A stretch of 33,654 nt of DNA from NCBI GenBank assembly GCA_007692605.1, contig REBS01000071.1, positions 1 through 33,654 on the forward strand, in the 5' to 3' direction. The notes under the pieces are model-generated. The model did no database searches, was not told the DNA's origin, and worked only from the letters and a program-made list of their open reading frames with translations. Positions 9,557 through 18,024 of this stretch are shown in pieces (within the stretch, counting starts at the first letter, position 1; the number at the start of each line of letters is the position of its first letter). The stretch is from Gemmatimonadales bacterium (GTDB lineage Bacteria > Gemmatimonadota > Gemmatimonadetes > Longimicrobiales > Gaopeijiaceae). Made by a program: the position numbers and the translations under genes.

Positions 9557-11323
9557 TCAGGCGTCGATCTCGTACCGGCGAATCTTCCGGTACAGGGTGC
9601 GTTCGCCGATCCCGAGGCTCTCGGCGGCCTTTCTCCGGTTCCCCCCGTGCTCCTCGAGGACCGCAGCGATGGCGCGGGCCTCCATCTCGTCGATCGTCAT
9701 GCCGGGGCGAAAAACGACCGTGTCGGGGGGGTCGAGTGCCGAATCGGACGGCTCGGCCCCCGGCTGGGTCGCCTCCTCGCGGGAGCCCTCCGACGCGGAT
9801 CCGGGCGTCGCTCGGGGGTCCGACTCCGCGTCCGACTCCGACTCGGATTCCTGCCGGTGGTCGCCCCCCAGGGTACCGATCTCGATGCCCGAGGGAAGCG
9901 ACCGGGAGCCCGCGATCGCGTCCTCGTCGAGCCGCTCATCGATCTCTTCCCGATAGGCCTCGAAGTCCCGGCGCAGATCCTCCATGTCGACCTTGAGGTC
10001 CATGAGCGTCCGGAAGACGAATTCCATCTCGGGCTGAAGGGTCCGATTCGACGACTCCTCGGACGGGTCGGGAACCATCGGAGCCCGCCGGGCGAGCGCG
10101 GTGCCCGGTCGGCGCGTCGGCGCGAGGAGGCCACTGCCGGCGCGTTCGGTCGACTCCCCCTCCCCCCCTTCGAGAGGGACCGGGCCCAGCCCCCGTGACC
10201 CCCCGCGCCGGACCTCGTCCGGGATGTCCTCGGGACCGATCTCGCGCCCGGGGGCCAGCACGACCATGCTCTCGACCAGGTTCTTGAGCTCCCGCACGTT
10301 CCCGGGCCAGCTGTGGCGTTTCAGGATCCGCATCGCCTCGCCCGAGATTCCCGGGAAGGGTCGATCCATCCGCTCCGAGATCTCGCGGATGAAGTAGCGG
10401 ATCAGGCCGGGAAGATCCTCGGGACGATCCCGCAGGGGGGGGAGCCGCAGGTCGAGGATGTTCAGTCGGTAGTAGAGATCCCGCCGGAAGCTCCCCTTGC
10501 GGACCATCTCGCGCAGCTCCCGGTTCGTGGCGGCGACGATCCGCACGTCGACCCGGATCGGGCTCTCGCCCCCGACCCGCAGGAACTCCCGCTGCTCGAG
10601 CACTCGCAAGAGCTTGGTCTGGGTCGCGAGGGGCATCTCGCCGATCTCGTCGAGGAAGAGGGTGCCCCGATCCGCCAGCTCGAAGAAGCCTTTGCGACGA
10701 TCGATCGCCCCGGTGAAGGCCCCCTTCTCGTGGCCGAAGAGCTCGCTTTCGAGCAGGGTGTCCGAGAGGGCGGCGACATTCACGGCGAGAAAGGCCTTGT
10801 GTCGCCGGGGAGAGAGGTAGTGGATCCCCCGGGCGACCAGCTCCTTGCCCGTCCCGCTCTCCCCCGTGATCAGGACGGTCGAATCGACGGGGGCGATCTG
10901 GACCACCCGCTGCAGCAGCTCCCGCATCGCCTCGGATTCGCCCACGATCCCGATCTGCTCCTGCAGCCGCCGCCGCTCCACCGTCCGCCGTCCCACCAGC
11001 GCCACCTCGGCGGGTTGGGGGTCGAGAGGGCCGAAGGACTCCTCCGCCCCCAGACGCTCTCCCCGGCCGATGGCGTCCTCCCCTGGAAAGACCGTGAAGA
11101 GGGGAATCTCGAGCTCGTCGCGAGCCCTGGCGACCCACGGCTGCGCACCATCGCTCCCGGTCAGGACCAGAAGCGCGGGGTCCCGATCGCCGACCTCTCC
11201 CCGGCCAGGGAGGTGATCGGGGCCCGGCACGAGCTCCACCCGGAAGCCCTCCTCGCGGAAGGCCTCGCGCAGCGCCCCCGCCACGGGGAGCCGATGGGTC
11301 GAAATGAAAACCGTATCGCTCAT
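9557..11323 (-). CDS. Sigma-54-dependent transcriptional activator with degenerate receiver domain
   Basis: A 588-residue bacterial enhancer-binding protein. Residues 1-115 have the size and strand/helix rhythm of a response-regulator receiver. However, the acidic pocket near the N-terminus (VFISTH instead of VDDD) and the phospho-acceptor position (LLVLTGSD) lack the usual aspartates, so it is probably not phosphorylated. The AAA+ domain is intact: Walker A GESGTGKE (154-161), the sigma-54 contact loop GAFTGA (201-206), Walker B TLFLDE (221-226) and WPGNVREL (339-346). A linker of roughly 170 residues contains a predicted coiled coil (about 432-466) and an acidic serine repeat (ESESES). A Fis-type helix-turn-helix closes the protein (GNRRKAAESLGIGERTLYRKI). 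It lies 16 bases after gcvT, and its own ribosome site is weak. Its targets are unknown; a sigma-54 promoter candidate lies at 31687-31702. Confidence 0.9.
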   Translation of the reverse strand: MSDTVFISTHRLPVAGALREAFREEGFRVELVPGPDHLPGRGEVGDRDPALLVLTGSDGAQPWVARARDELEIPLFTVFPGEDAIGRGERLGAEESFGPLDPQPAEVALVGRRTVERRRLQEQIGIVGESEAMRELLQRVVQIAPVDSTVLITGESGTGKELVARGIHYLSPRRHKAFLAVNVAALSDTLLESELFGHEKGAFTGAIDRRKGFFELADRGTLFLDEIGEMPLATQTKLLRVLEQREFLRVGGESPIRVDVRIVAATNRELREMVRKGSFRRDLYYRLNILDLRLPPLRDRPEDLPGLIRYFIREISERMDRPFPGISGEAMRILKRHSWPGNVRELKNLVESMVVLAPGREIGPEDIPDEVRRGGSRGLGPVPLEGGEGESTERAGSGLLAPTRRPGTALARRAPMVPDPSEESSNRTLQPEMEFVFRTLMDLKVDMEDLRRDFEAYREEIDERLDEDAIAGSRSLPSGIEIGTLGGDHRQESESESDAESDPRATPGSASEGSREEATQPGAEPSDSALDPPDTVVFRPGMTIDEMEARAIAAVLEEHGGNRRKAAESLGIGERTLYRKIRRYEIDA

Positions 11324-11343
11324 GCCGTTGGTCTCTGCCTCAT
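11320..11343 (-). other. Seven-codon mini-ORF bridging gcvT and the regulator
   Basis: The gcvT stop is contained in ATGA, whose ATG opens a reading frame of seven codons (MRQRPTA). That frame ends in a TGA overlapping the regulator's own ATG, again as ATGA. The arrangement would let a terminating ribosome step from gcvT to the mini-ORF to the regulator. There is no evidence that the peptide itself matters, and chance is possible. Confidence 0.25.
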
Positions 11344-12458
11344 CGACGGATCGAGCCGTCCCGGTAGAAGGGTGGTCGTGTCACCGTGCCGGGAACCGCC
11401 CGATCCCGGATCTCGACGGCGACCTCGGTGTCGGGACTCGCGAGCCCCGTCGGGAGGTATGCGAGGGCGATCCCCACCCCGAGCGACGGGCTGAGGGTGC
11501 CCGAGGTGACCTCCCCGACCCGCTTCCCGCCGGAAACCACGGGATAGCCGGGACGCGGAAACCCCCGGCCCTTCAGCCGAAGCCCCACCAGCCGCCGCTT
11601 GAGCCCGCTCTGCTTCTGGGCCGCGAGGGCGTCGCGTCCGATGAAGTCACCCTCCCGGTCGAACTTCACGATCCAGCCCAGCCCCGCTTCGAGGGCGGTA
11701 TGCTCGCGATCCAGATCGTTTCCGTAGAGGGGATATCCCACCTCGAGTCGCAGCGAGTCGCGCGAGCCCAGGCCGCAGGGGATCAATCCGTGGTCCTCGC
11801 CCGCGCCCAGGACCCGGGTCCAGACTGCGGGGGCCTCATCGGCCGGAAGATAGAGCTCGAAGCCGTCCTCGCCGGTGTATCCGGTGCGGGCCACGATCAT
11901 CGGGACCCCGTCGACCTCGCCCCGCACGAACCGGTAGTAGCCCACCGAATCGAGATCCAGATCGGTGATCTGCTCGAGGATCTCCGACGACCGGGGACCC
12001 TGGAGGGCGAGGAGGCCCCACGCATCGGACTGGTCCTCGAGCGAGACGTCGAAGGCCGACGTGTGCCCCTGGAGCCAGGCGAGGTCACCGGCGAGATTCG
12101 CGGCGTTGACCACCAGGAGGAACTCGGTGTCGGCCAGCCGATAGACGAGCAGGTCGTCGATCACCGTGCCGTCGTGATGACAGAGCGCCGAGTACTGGGC
12201 CTGGCCGATGTCGAGACGCCCCGCGTCGTTGACCGCCACCCGCTGCAGGAAGGCGACGGCGCCGGGCCCGGAGACGTGGAATTCTCCCATGTGCGAGACG
12301 TCGAAGAGCCCGGCCGCCGATCGGACCGCACGATGTTCGGCCTGGATCCCGGTCGGATACTGGACCGGCATCATCCATCCGGCGAAGGGGACCATCTTGG
12401 CTTCGAGTCTCACGTGCTCGGCGTACAGCGCGGTCCGGCGGAGTGCGTCGTCGTTCAT
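11340..12458 (-). CDS. gcvT: Glycine cleavage system T protein (aminomethyltransferase)
   Basis: A 372-residue GcvT, normal length. It transfers the methylene group from the aminomethyl-lipoyl arm of the H protein to tetrahydrofolate, releasing ammonia and giving 5,10-methylene-THF. Family motifs seen are FAGWMMPVQYP near the N-terminus, GLFDVSHMG (50-58), the catalytic aspartate region VIDDLLVY (Asp101/102), ARTGYTGEDGFELY and the C-terminal GEVTSGTLSPSLG. The motifs rule out the folate-binding repair protein YgfZ. It follows argF by 14 bases and precedes the sigma-54 regulator by 16. The gcvH and gcvP partners are not in the window. The short spacer upstream leaves no room for a glycine riboswitch. 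Confidence 0.95.
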   Translation of the reverse strand: MNDDALRRTALYAEHVRLEAKMVPFAGWMMPVQYPTGIQAEHRAVRSAAGLFDVSHMGEFHVSGPGAVAFLQRVAVNDAGRLDIGQAQYSALCHHDGTVIDDLLVYRLADTEFLLVVNAANLAGDLAWLQGHTSAFDVSLEDQSDAWGLLALQGPRSSEILEQITDLDLDSVGYYRFVRGEVDGVPMIVARTGYTGEDGFELYLPADEAPAVWTRVLGAGEDHGLIPCGLGSRDSLRLEVGYPLYGNDLDREHTALEAGLGWIVKFDREGDFIGRDALAAQKQSGLKRRLVGLRLKGRGFPRPGYPVVSGGKRVGEVTSGTLSPSLGVGIALAYLPTGLASPDTEVAVEIRDRAVPGTVTRPPFYRDGSIRR

Positions 12459-12472
12459 CGGGTTCGTCCCGT

Positions 12473-13384
12473 TCAGGTCAGGAGTTCCAGAAGGAGCGCC
12501 TTCTGGGCGTGAAGTCGGTTCTCGGCCTCGCGATAGATGCGCGACTGCGGCCCGTCGATCACCTCGGCACTGACCTCCTCGCCCCGATGGGCTGGAAGGC
12601 AGTGCAGAAAGATCGCCTCGGGGGCCGCGAGCGCCATCAGCTTTGCGTCGACCTGGTAGCGGCGGAGGGCATCGCTGCGGGCCTCGGACTCCCCCTCCTG
12701 TCCCATCGAGGCCCAGACGTCGGTGTTCACGGCGTGGGCACCCTCGACCGCCTCGCGGGGGTCGCGGACCAGGTGCACGGGTGCGGCCGAGGCGGCGCGC
12801 CGCACGAGCTCCGGGTCGGGGTCGAACCCCTCGGGCACGGCGAGCCGCAGCTCGAAGCCCAGCCGGTAGGCCGCGTTCAGCCAGGAGTGGGCCATGTTGT
12901 TGCCGTCGCCCACCCAGGCCACCCGGAGCTTCGACAGGTCGGTGCCGAACTCCTCCCGAAGGGTCATCAGATCCGCCAGGAGCTGGCAGGGATGAAAGCG
13001 ATCGGTGAGACCGTTGATCACGGGGACGGCGGCCCAGCGCGCCAGCTCCTCGACCTCGGCGTGCTGGAAGGTCCGGATCATGATTCCGTCCACGTAGCCC
13101 GACAGCACCCGCGAGGTATCCATGATCGGCTCGCCCCTCCCCAGCTGGGTGTCACGATCCGAAAGGAAGATGCCCGCGCCCCCCAGCTGCTGGATTCCCA
13201 CCTCGAAGGACACCCGGGTCCGGGTCGAGCTCTTCCGGAAGATCAGGGCCAGGGTGGTGCCCGCCAGTGGACGGTCTGTCCCCTCCTCTCCTGCCTTGAG
13301 TCGCGCGGCCCGGGCAAGCAGCCCCCGAAGCTCCCCGCTGTCGAGGTCGGGGATCTCGAGGAAGTGGCGCGGTGATGCGGTCAT
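12473..13384 (-). CDS. argF: Ornithine carbamoyltransferase
   Basis: A 303-residue enzyme making citrulline from ornithine and carbamoyl phosphate in arginine synthesis. Carbamoyl phosphate is bound by STRTR (53-57) and HPCQ (131-134). Ornithine specificity is shown by the DVWASMG loop (Asp222, Ser226-Met-Gly) and HCLP (261-264). I chose ATG 13384 because GGAG lies 7 bases upstream and the protein then has the family's standard length; ATG 13402 is in frame but has no ribosome site. It sits 28 bases after hslU, where codY stands in Bacillus-type operons with the same upstream order. No ARG-box operator was seen in the short spacer. A housekeeping anabolic role is likelier than catabolic (arcB), since no other arc gene is nearby. 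Confidence 0.94.
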   Translation of the reverse strand: MTASPRHFLEIPDLDSGELRGLLARAARLKAGEEGTDRPLAGTTLALIFRKSSTRTRVSFEVGIQQLGGAGIFLSDRDTQLGRGEPIMDTSRVLSGYVDGIMIRTFQHAEVEELARWAAVPVINGLTDRFHPCQLLADLMTLREEFGTDLSKLRVAWVGDGNNMAHSWLNAAYRLGFELRLAVPEGFDPDPELVRRAASAAPVHLVRDPREAVEGAHAVNTDVWASMGQEGESEARSDALRRYQVDAKLMALAAPEAIFLHCLPAHRGEEVSAEVIDGPQSRIYREAENRLHAQKALLLELLT

Positions 13385-13412
13385 TCGGATGTCTCCGCTC
13401 ATGATGGGCAAA

Positions 13413-15101
13413 TCAGAGAATGTACTTCCTGAGGTCCTCGTCTTCCACGATGCCCTCGAGATGCGTGCGCACATAATCCGCGTCGACCACAACTTCGTCG
13501 TGCGATCCCTCGGGCAGCGTGAAGAGCACGCTCTCGAGAAGGGTGGTCATGACCGTCTGCAGCCGTCGGGCCCCGATATTTTCCATCCGCTGGTTCAGCG
13601 AGGCGGCGATCCGGGCGATCTCGGCCACCCCCTCGTCGGTGAAGCGGACCGACGCCCCTTCGGTCTCGACCAGGGCGCTGTACTGGGTGAGAAGCGCATT
13701 GCGCGGCTCCGTCAGGATCCGCACGAACTCCTCTTCGCCCAGCGAGGTGAGCTCGACCCGGATCGGGAAGCGCCCCTGAAGCTCGGGAATCAGGTCCGAG
13801 GGCTTCGACACGTGGAAGGCCCCCGCCGCCACGAAGAGGATGTGATCCGTGCGGACCATCCCGTACTTGGTCTGGACATTCGACCCCTCGACGATGGGGA
13901 GCAGGTCGCGCTGCACGCCCTCGCGGCTGACATCGGGGCCCCCGCCCTTCCCACCCCGCTCACCGGCCACCTTGTCGATCTCGTCAAGGAAGACGATCCC
14001 CATGTCTTCGGCCCGGTCCATGGCCTCGGAGACCACCTCGTCCATGTCGACGAGCTGATCGAGCTCCATCTGGACCAGAACGCGCCGGGCGTCGGAGACC
14101 TTCATCACCCGCCGCTTCTTCTTCGAGGGGAGCATGTCCTGCAGCATCTCGGTGAAGCTGTGGTCCATCCCCTCCATCCCCATCGGCACCATCATGCCGT
14201 CGAGATTCGCGCTCTGCTCCATCTCGATCTCGACCTCGCGGTCCTCGAGCTTCCCGTCGTTGAGGAGTCCGCGCAGCTTCTCGCGGGTCCGGGCGCGGCG
14301 CGCCTCGATCGTCTCGGGCGACTCCGGCCCTGCGTCGCCCTCGCCGGCTTCCGAGCCCGGGGAGGTCGTGCCGGGCGCCGAATCCGTCCCCGCCGTATCC
14401 TCCTCGCGGGCCTGAACCCCGGAGCTGCCCGCCACGAAGACGCGAGCCGTCTCGACCCGCGCGGCGTTCGGGGGGAGCGGGCCGTCGGGTCCTCCGCTCT
14501 GATCGGGAACTCCGGGCCGGGGCTTCCGCCGGGCAGATTTCGGGGCCCTGGACTCCGCCCCCGGAGGGAAGAGGAGATCCAGCAGACGTTCCTCGGCGCG
14601 TTCCTCGGCCCGATCCTGCACCTCGTCCTCGCGCTCGGCCCGCACCAGGTTCACGGCCACATCCACCAGGTCACGGATCATCGATTCCACGTCGCGCCCG
14701 ACGTAGCCGACCTCGGTGAATTTCGAGGCCTCGACCTTCGTGAACGGGGCATTCGCCAGCCGTGCCAGCCGTCGGGCCACCTCGGTCTTTCCGACCCCGG
14801 TGGGTCCGATCAGGATGATGTTCGAGGGAAGGATCTCGTCACGCAGATCCTCGGCCACCCGCTGCCGACGCCACCGGTTGCGAAGGGCGATCGCGACCGC
14901 CTTCTTCGCGTTCTTCTGCCCGATGATGTAGCGGTCGAGCTCCTCGACGATCTGACGCGGGGTCAGGTCGTCGAGCGATTCCACCTCGGCCGAGTCGTCC
15001 GGCACGGCTTCGGCCGCTGACACCTCGGTCAACTCCCGGTCCAGCCCTTCGGCGCTCGCCTCATCCCCATCGCTCACCCCGTCCTTCACCCTGTCACTCA
15101 T
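13413..15101 (-). CDS. hslU: HslU, AAA+ unfoldase of the HslVU protease, with enlarged I domain
   Basis: A 562-residue HslU, far longer than the typical 440-460. HslU hexamers unfold substrates and pass them to HslV. Visible motifs are DRYIIGQ (56-62), Walker A GPTGVGKT (99-106), pore loop GYVG (132-135), Walker [11 protein letters not shown], [21 protein letters not shown] sensor region ([16 protein letters not shown]) and the C-terminal [10 protein letters not shown] that inserts into HslV to activate it. Two additions explain the length: about 45 acidic residues before the AAA+ core, and roughly 65-70 extra low-complexity residues (about 181-265, rich in Pro, Gly, Ser, Glu) within the intermediate domain that handles substrate. 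The ATG at 15101 overlaps the hslV stop (ATGA), ensuring coupled synthesis. Confidence 0.95.
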   Translation of the reverse strand: MSDRVKDGVSDGDEASAEGLDRELTEVSAAEAVPDDSAEVESLDDLTPRQIVEELDRYIIGQKNAKKAVAIALRNRWRRQRVAEDLRDEILPSNIILIGPTGVGKTEVARRLARLANAPFTKVEASKFTEVGYVGRDVESMIRDLVDVAVNLVRAEREDEVQDRAEERAEERLLDLLFPPGAESRAPKSARRKPRPGVPDQSGGPDGPLPPNAARVETARVFVAGSSGVQAREEDTAGTDSAPGTTSPGSEAGEGDAGPESPETIEARRARTREKLRGLLNDGKLEDREVEIEMEQSANLDGMMVPMGMEGMDHSFTEMLQDMLPSKKKRRVMKVSDARRVLVQMELDQLVDMDEVVSEAMDRAEDMGIVFLDEIDKVAGERGGKGGGPDVSREGVQRDLLPIVEGSNVQTKYGMVRTDHILFVAAGAFHVSKPSDLIPELQGRFPIRVELTSLGEEEFVRILTEPRNALLTQYSALVETEGASVRFTDEGVAEIARIAASLNQRMENIGARRLQTVMTTLLESVLFTLPEGSHDEVVVDADYVRTHLEGIVEDEDLRKYIL

Positions 15102-15664
15102 TGCGTCCCGCCTCCGGCATCGGCCCCGAGTTCCAGGACGGTGATGCGGTCGTTGGTGTAGATGCAGATGTCGGCCGCGATCAGGAGCGACTCCCGCGCG
15201 ATCTCGAGCGCCGACATCTCCGTATGGGTCCTGAGAGCCCGGGCGGCCGCCTGAGCGAAGGACCCGCCGGAGCCGATCGCCGCCACGTCCTCGTCGGGCT
15301 CGAGCACGTTTCCGTCGCCGCTCACCACGAACAGGTGGTCGCGGTCGGCCACCAGGAGGAGCGCCTCGAGCCGGCGAAGGTACCGATCCATCCGCCACTC
15401 CTTGGCCAGCTCGACGCAGGCCCGCGTCAGGTTACCCGGATAGCGCTCCAGCTTCTCCTCGAGTTTCTCGAAGAGGGTGAAGGCATCGGCCACCCCTCCG
15501 GCGAAGCCCGCCAGGATCCGATCGCCCTTGAGTCGGCGGACCTTCACCGCCGTCCCCTTCACGACCGTGTCGCCCATCGTCACCTGTCCGTCGGCGGCCA
15601 TCGCCACTCCGCCCGGACCCCGCACGGCCACCACGGTCGTGCTGCGCACCTTTTCTCTGCTCAT
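15098..15664 (-). CDS. hslV: HslV, threonine peptidase subunit of HslVU
   Basis: A 188-residue proteasome-like peptidase. The core begins TTVVAVR, aligned with the mature N-terminus TTIVSVR of E. coli HslV, so Thr9 is the likely nucleophile. It would be exposed after removal of an eight-residue leader (MSREKVRS), unlike E. coli where only Met is removed. Further family signs are [32 protein letters not shown] and [15 protein letters not shown]. The gene lies 24 bases after xerC with an AAAGG ribosome site, and overlaps hslU by 4 bases. A glycine-rich C-terminal tail follows the usual end. Confidence 0.96.
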   Translation of the reverse strand: MSREKVRSTTVVAVRGPGGVAMAADGQVTMGDTVVKGTAVKVRRLKGDRILAGFAGGVADAFTLFEKLEEKLERYPGNLTRACVELAKEWRMDRYLRRLEALLLVADRDHLFVVSGDGNVLEPDEDVAAIGSGGSFAQAAARALRTHTEMSALEIARESLLIAADICIYTNDRITVLELGADAGGGTQ

Positions 15665-15688
15665 CTTGATCGCCTTTCGTTGCGTATC

Positions 15689-16660
15689 TCAGGACCTCGG
15701 GTGAGCGTCGCGGTAGATCCTGCGCAGACGCTCCTTCGAGGTGTGGGTGTAGATCTGTGTCGTCGACAACGAGATGTGACCGAGCAGCTCCTTGACCGCC
15801 ATCAGGTCCGCCCCGGAGTCGAGCAGGTGTGTGGCGAAGGAATGTCGGAGGGAGTGGACGCTGATCCCCTCTGCCTCGCCCGCTCGCTGGAGCAGGTTTC
15901 TCACATCCTTCTGGACCGAGCGCCGGGAGAGCCGCTCCCCCCGCGGGTTGACCAACAGGGGTCCGCGGCTCGGCGAGGCGCCCGTCTCCTCGCGCCGGGG
16001 CTGGTAGCGGCGCAGCGCGACGATCGACGACCCGGTCAGGGGCACGATCCGCTCCTTGCGTCCCTTTCCCATGACCCGGGCCTGCTCTCCCACCGGGTCG
16101 ATCCGGCCGACGTCGAGCCCGTGCAGCTCGGCCAGACGCAGGCCACTCCCGTAGAGGAGCTCGAGGGCCAGGAGGGTGCGGGTCCCCTTCAGGGTGTTTT
16201 CGGCGGCCTCGGATTCGGCGAGCGCGAAGACGCGGTCGATCCCGCCCCGACCCAGGTGCCCCGGAAGGTGTCGTTCCTTCCGGGGCGCCCGGAGCGCGCG
16301 GGCCGGGTTGCCGTCGACCTGCCCCTCCATGTGGAGAAACCGGAAGAAGGTGCGGACCCCCGACAGCTTGCGGGCGAGGGTCCGCCGCGCCAGCCCCTTC
16401 CGGGTTCCCCACCCCATGAAGCTGCGCAGGGTGAGGCGGTCGACATGGGTCCAGTTCCAGTCGGGGGTGCCATAGTAGCCGGTCAGGAACTCCGACAGGT
16501 CTCCGAGATCGCGGCGATAGGCGTCGACGGTGTTCGGCGACAGCTGCCGCTCGTCGGCCAGGTGACGCAGGAACTCCTCGGCCGCGGTCTGCGGTTCGAT
16601 CGTCGAATCGGTGGGCGCCACCGAACGGCCCGGGCCACTCCCGCCCTCGAATCCGCTCAC
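15689..16660 (-). CDS. xerC: Tyrosine recombinase XerC
   Basis: A 323-residue tyrosine recombinase that, with a XerD partner, resolves chromosome dimers at dif. The N-terminal SAM-like core-binding domain spans about 25-112. The catalytic set is complete: Arg175 (GSGLRLAEL), Lys202 (GKGRKERIVPL), His269 and Arg272 (HSLRHSFATHLL), His295 (LLGHISLSTTQ) and the nucleophile Tyr304 (IYTH). The GTG start at 16660 overlaps the trmFO stop as GTGA. The choice of XerC over XerD rests on the conserved topA-trmFO-xerC-hslVU order (codV in Bacillus), not on sequence alone. The frame stays open far upstream over trmFO, but that part is non-coding shadow. Confidence 0.92.
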   Translation of the reverse strand: MSGFEGGSGPGRSVAPTDSTIEPQTAAEEFLRHLADERQLSPNTVDAYRRDLGDLSEFLTGYYGTPDWNWTHVDRLTLRSFMGWGTRKGLARRTLARKLSGVRTFFRFLHMEGQVDGNPARALRAPRKERHLPGHLGRGGIDRVFALAESEAAENTLKGTRTLLALELLYGSGLRLAELHGLDVGRIDPVGEQARVMGKGRKERIVPLTGSSIVALRRYQPRREETGASPSRGPLLVNPRGERLSRRSVQKDVRNLLQRAGEAEGISVHSLRHSFATHLLDSGADLMAVKELLGHISLSTTQIYTHTSKERLRRIYRDAHPRS

Positions 16661-18024
16661 GACGCGGCCGGCGCCGGCTGCCGAGCAGCCTCTTCGGGCC
16701 CGGCCAGTCCGACCGTCCCCATCCACTCCCGGAAGGCCGCTTCCGCTCTCTCGGCAAGAAGCTCCCTGCGGCGGCTCTTGTTTCGCACCTTCCGCTCGAG
16801 CGGGTCCACCAGCCCCCAGTTCGAGTTCATCGGCTGGAAGTGCTTCGGGTCGCTCTCGGCCAGGTAGCGGTAGAGTCCCCCCAGCATCGTGGTGGGCGGA
16901 GGGATCACCGGTTCCCTCCCCTCGAGGATGCGGGCAAGGTTGATCCCCGACAGGATCCCCGACGCCGCCGACTCGGTGTATCCCTCGACCCCGGTGAGCT
17001 GCCCCGCGAAGATCAGTTCCGGGCGGTCGGGCAGCGCGCCGTGCGGGGTGAGATGCCCGGGAAAATTCAGGTACGAGTTCCGGTGGATCGAGCCGAACCG
17101 CAGGAATTCCGCGTTTTCGAGACCGGGGATCGTACGAAAGACCCGTTTCTGTTCGCCGATTCGAAGGCGGGTCTGGAACCCGACCAGATTCCACATCTGC
17201 CCCGCGCGGTCTTCGCGCCGGAGCTGCACCACCGCCCAGGGTCGCTCCCCCGTGCGGGGATCCACCAGGCCCACGGGCTTCATCGGACCGAAGCGCAGGG
17301 TGTCGAGGCCCCGTTCCGCCATCACCTCGATCGGCAGGCATCCCTCGAAGTAGGGGACCTGGTCCCAGTCGTGCCCGCCCTCGTGGACATCGGCCGCGCG
17401 CACGGCGGCGATGAAGGCCTCGTACTCCTCTGGCGTCATCGGGCAGTTCAGGTAGTCGGCGTCCTGGTCCCACCGCCCCTGGGCGAAGGCGATCGACTCG
17501 TCGATCGAGTCGCGCTCCACGATCGGCGCGATCGCGTCGAAGAAGGCCAGGCCCTCCTCGCCGAGCACGCCCCGAATGCTCTCCGAGAGCGCATCGGAGG
17601 TCAGGGGGCCGGTGGCCACGATCGCGGGGCCTTCGGGGATCGATGTAACCTCGTCGCGCACGAGCTCGATCGCGGGATGGGACTCCACCGCCCGGGTCAT
17701 GGCGGCGGCGAAGAGACTCCGGTCGACGGCCAGGGCCCCACCCGCGGGAACCCTCGAGATGGCGGCCGAGTCCAGGAGGATCGACCCGAGTGCGGCCATC
17801 TCCCGCTTCAGCTGACCATGTGCGTTCGCCGGGTCCTCGGCCTTGAAGGAGTTGGTGCAGACCAGCTCCCCGAGCATCTCGGTCTGATGCGCCGGCGTGG
17901 GCTGCACGGGGCGCATCTCGACGAGCCGGACCCGGCGGCCGCGCACGGCCAACTGCAGCGCCGCCTCGCACCCGGCGAGTCCGCCACCCACGACGGTGAC
18001 CTCGGGACCCCGATCCTCAGCCAC
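16657..18024 (-). CDS. trmFO: TrmFO, folate- and FAD-dependent tRNA m5U54 methyltransferase
   Basis: A 455-residue flavoprotein that makes 5-methyluridine at tRNA position 54 using methylene-tetrahydrofolate. It has the dinucleotide-binding GGGLAG at residues 13-18. It also has the two cysteines known to matter in the family: Cys56 in CTNSFKA and Cys229 in YFEGCLPIE. The later motifs are RFGPMKPVGL, FAGQLTGVEGYTESAASG and MNSNWGL. The start is GTG at 18024, overlapping topA by 8 bases; GGGA lies about 8 bases upstream. TrmFO replaces the SAM-dependent TrmA found in gammaproteobacteria and is usual next to topA. The last 20 residues are alanine- and proline-rich. Confidence 0.95.
   Translation of the reverse strand: MAEDRGPEVTVVGGGLAGCEAALQLAVRGRRVRLVEMRPVQPTPAHQTEMLGELVCTNSFKAEDPANAHGQLKREMAALGSILLDSAAISRVPAGGALAVDRSLFAAAMTRAVESHPAIELVRDEVTSIPEGPAIVATGPLTSDALSESIRGVLGEEGLAFFDAIAPIVERDSIDESIAFAQGRWDQDADYLNCPMTPEEYEAFIAAVRAADVHEGGHDWDQVPYFEGCLPIEVMAERGLDTLRFGPMKPVGLVDPRTGERPWAVVQLRREDRAGQMWNLVGFQTRLRIGEQKRVFRTIPGLENAEFLRFGSIHRNSYLNFPGHLTPHGALPDRPELIFAGQLTGVEGYTESAASGILSGINLARILEGREPVIPPPTTMLGGLYRYLAESDPKHFQPMNSNWGLVDPLERKVRNKSRRRELLAERAEAAFREWMGTVGLAGPEEAARQPAPAAS

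Noticed and set aside
12459-12472. Glycine riboswitch ahead of gcvT
   Set aside because: The spacer is 14 bases; there is no room for an aptamer.
13122-15020. 632-codon open frame antisense to hslU and argF
   Set aside because: Shadow frame; the minus-strand genes show clear family motifs along the same bases.
16661-17971. Long N-terminal extension of XerC reading through trmFO
   Set aside because: The extension is Arg/Gly/Pro-rich shadow of trmFO. The GTG at 16660 gives a normal-length recombinase.
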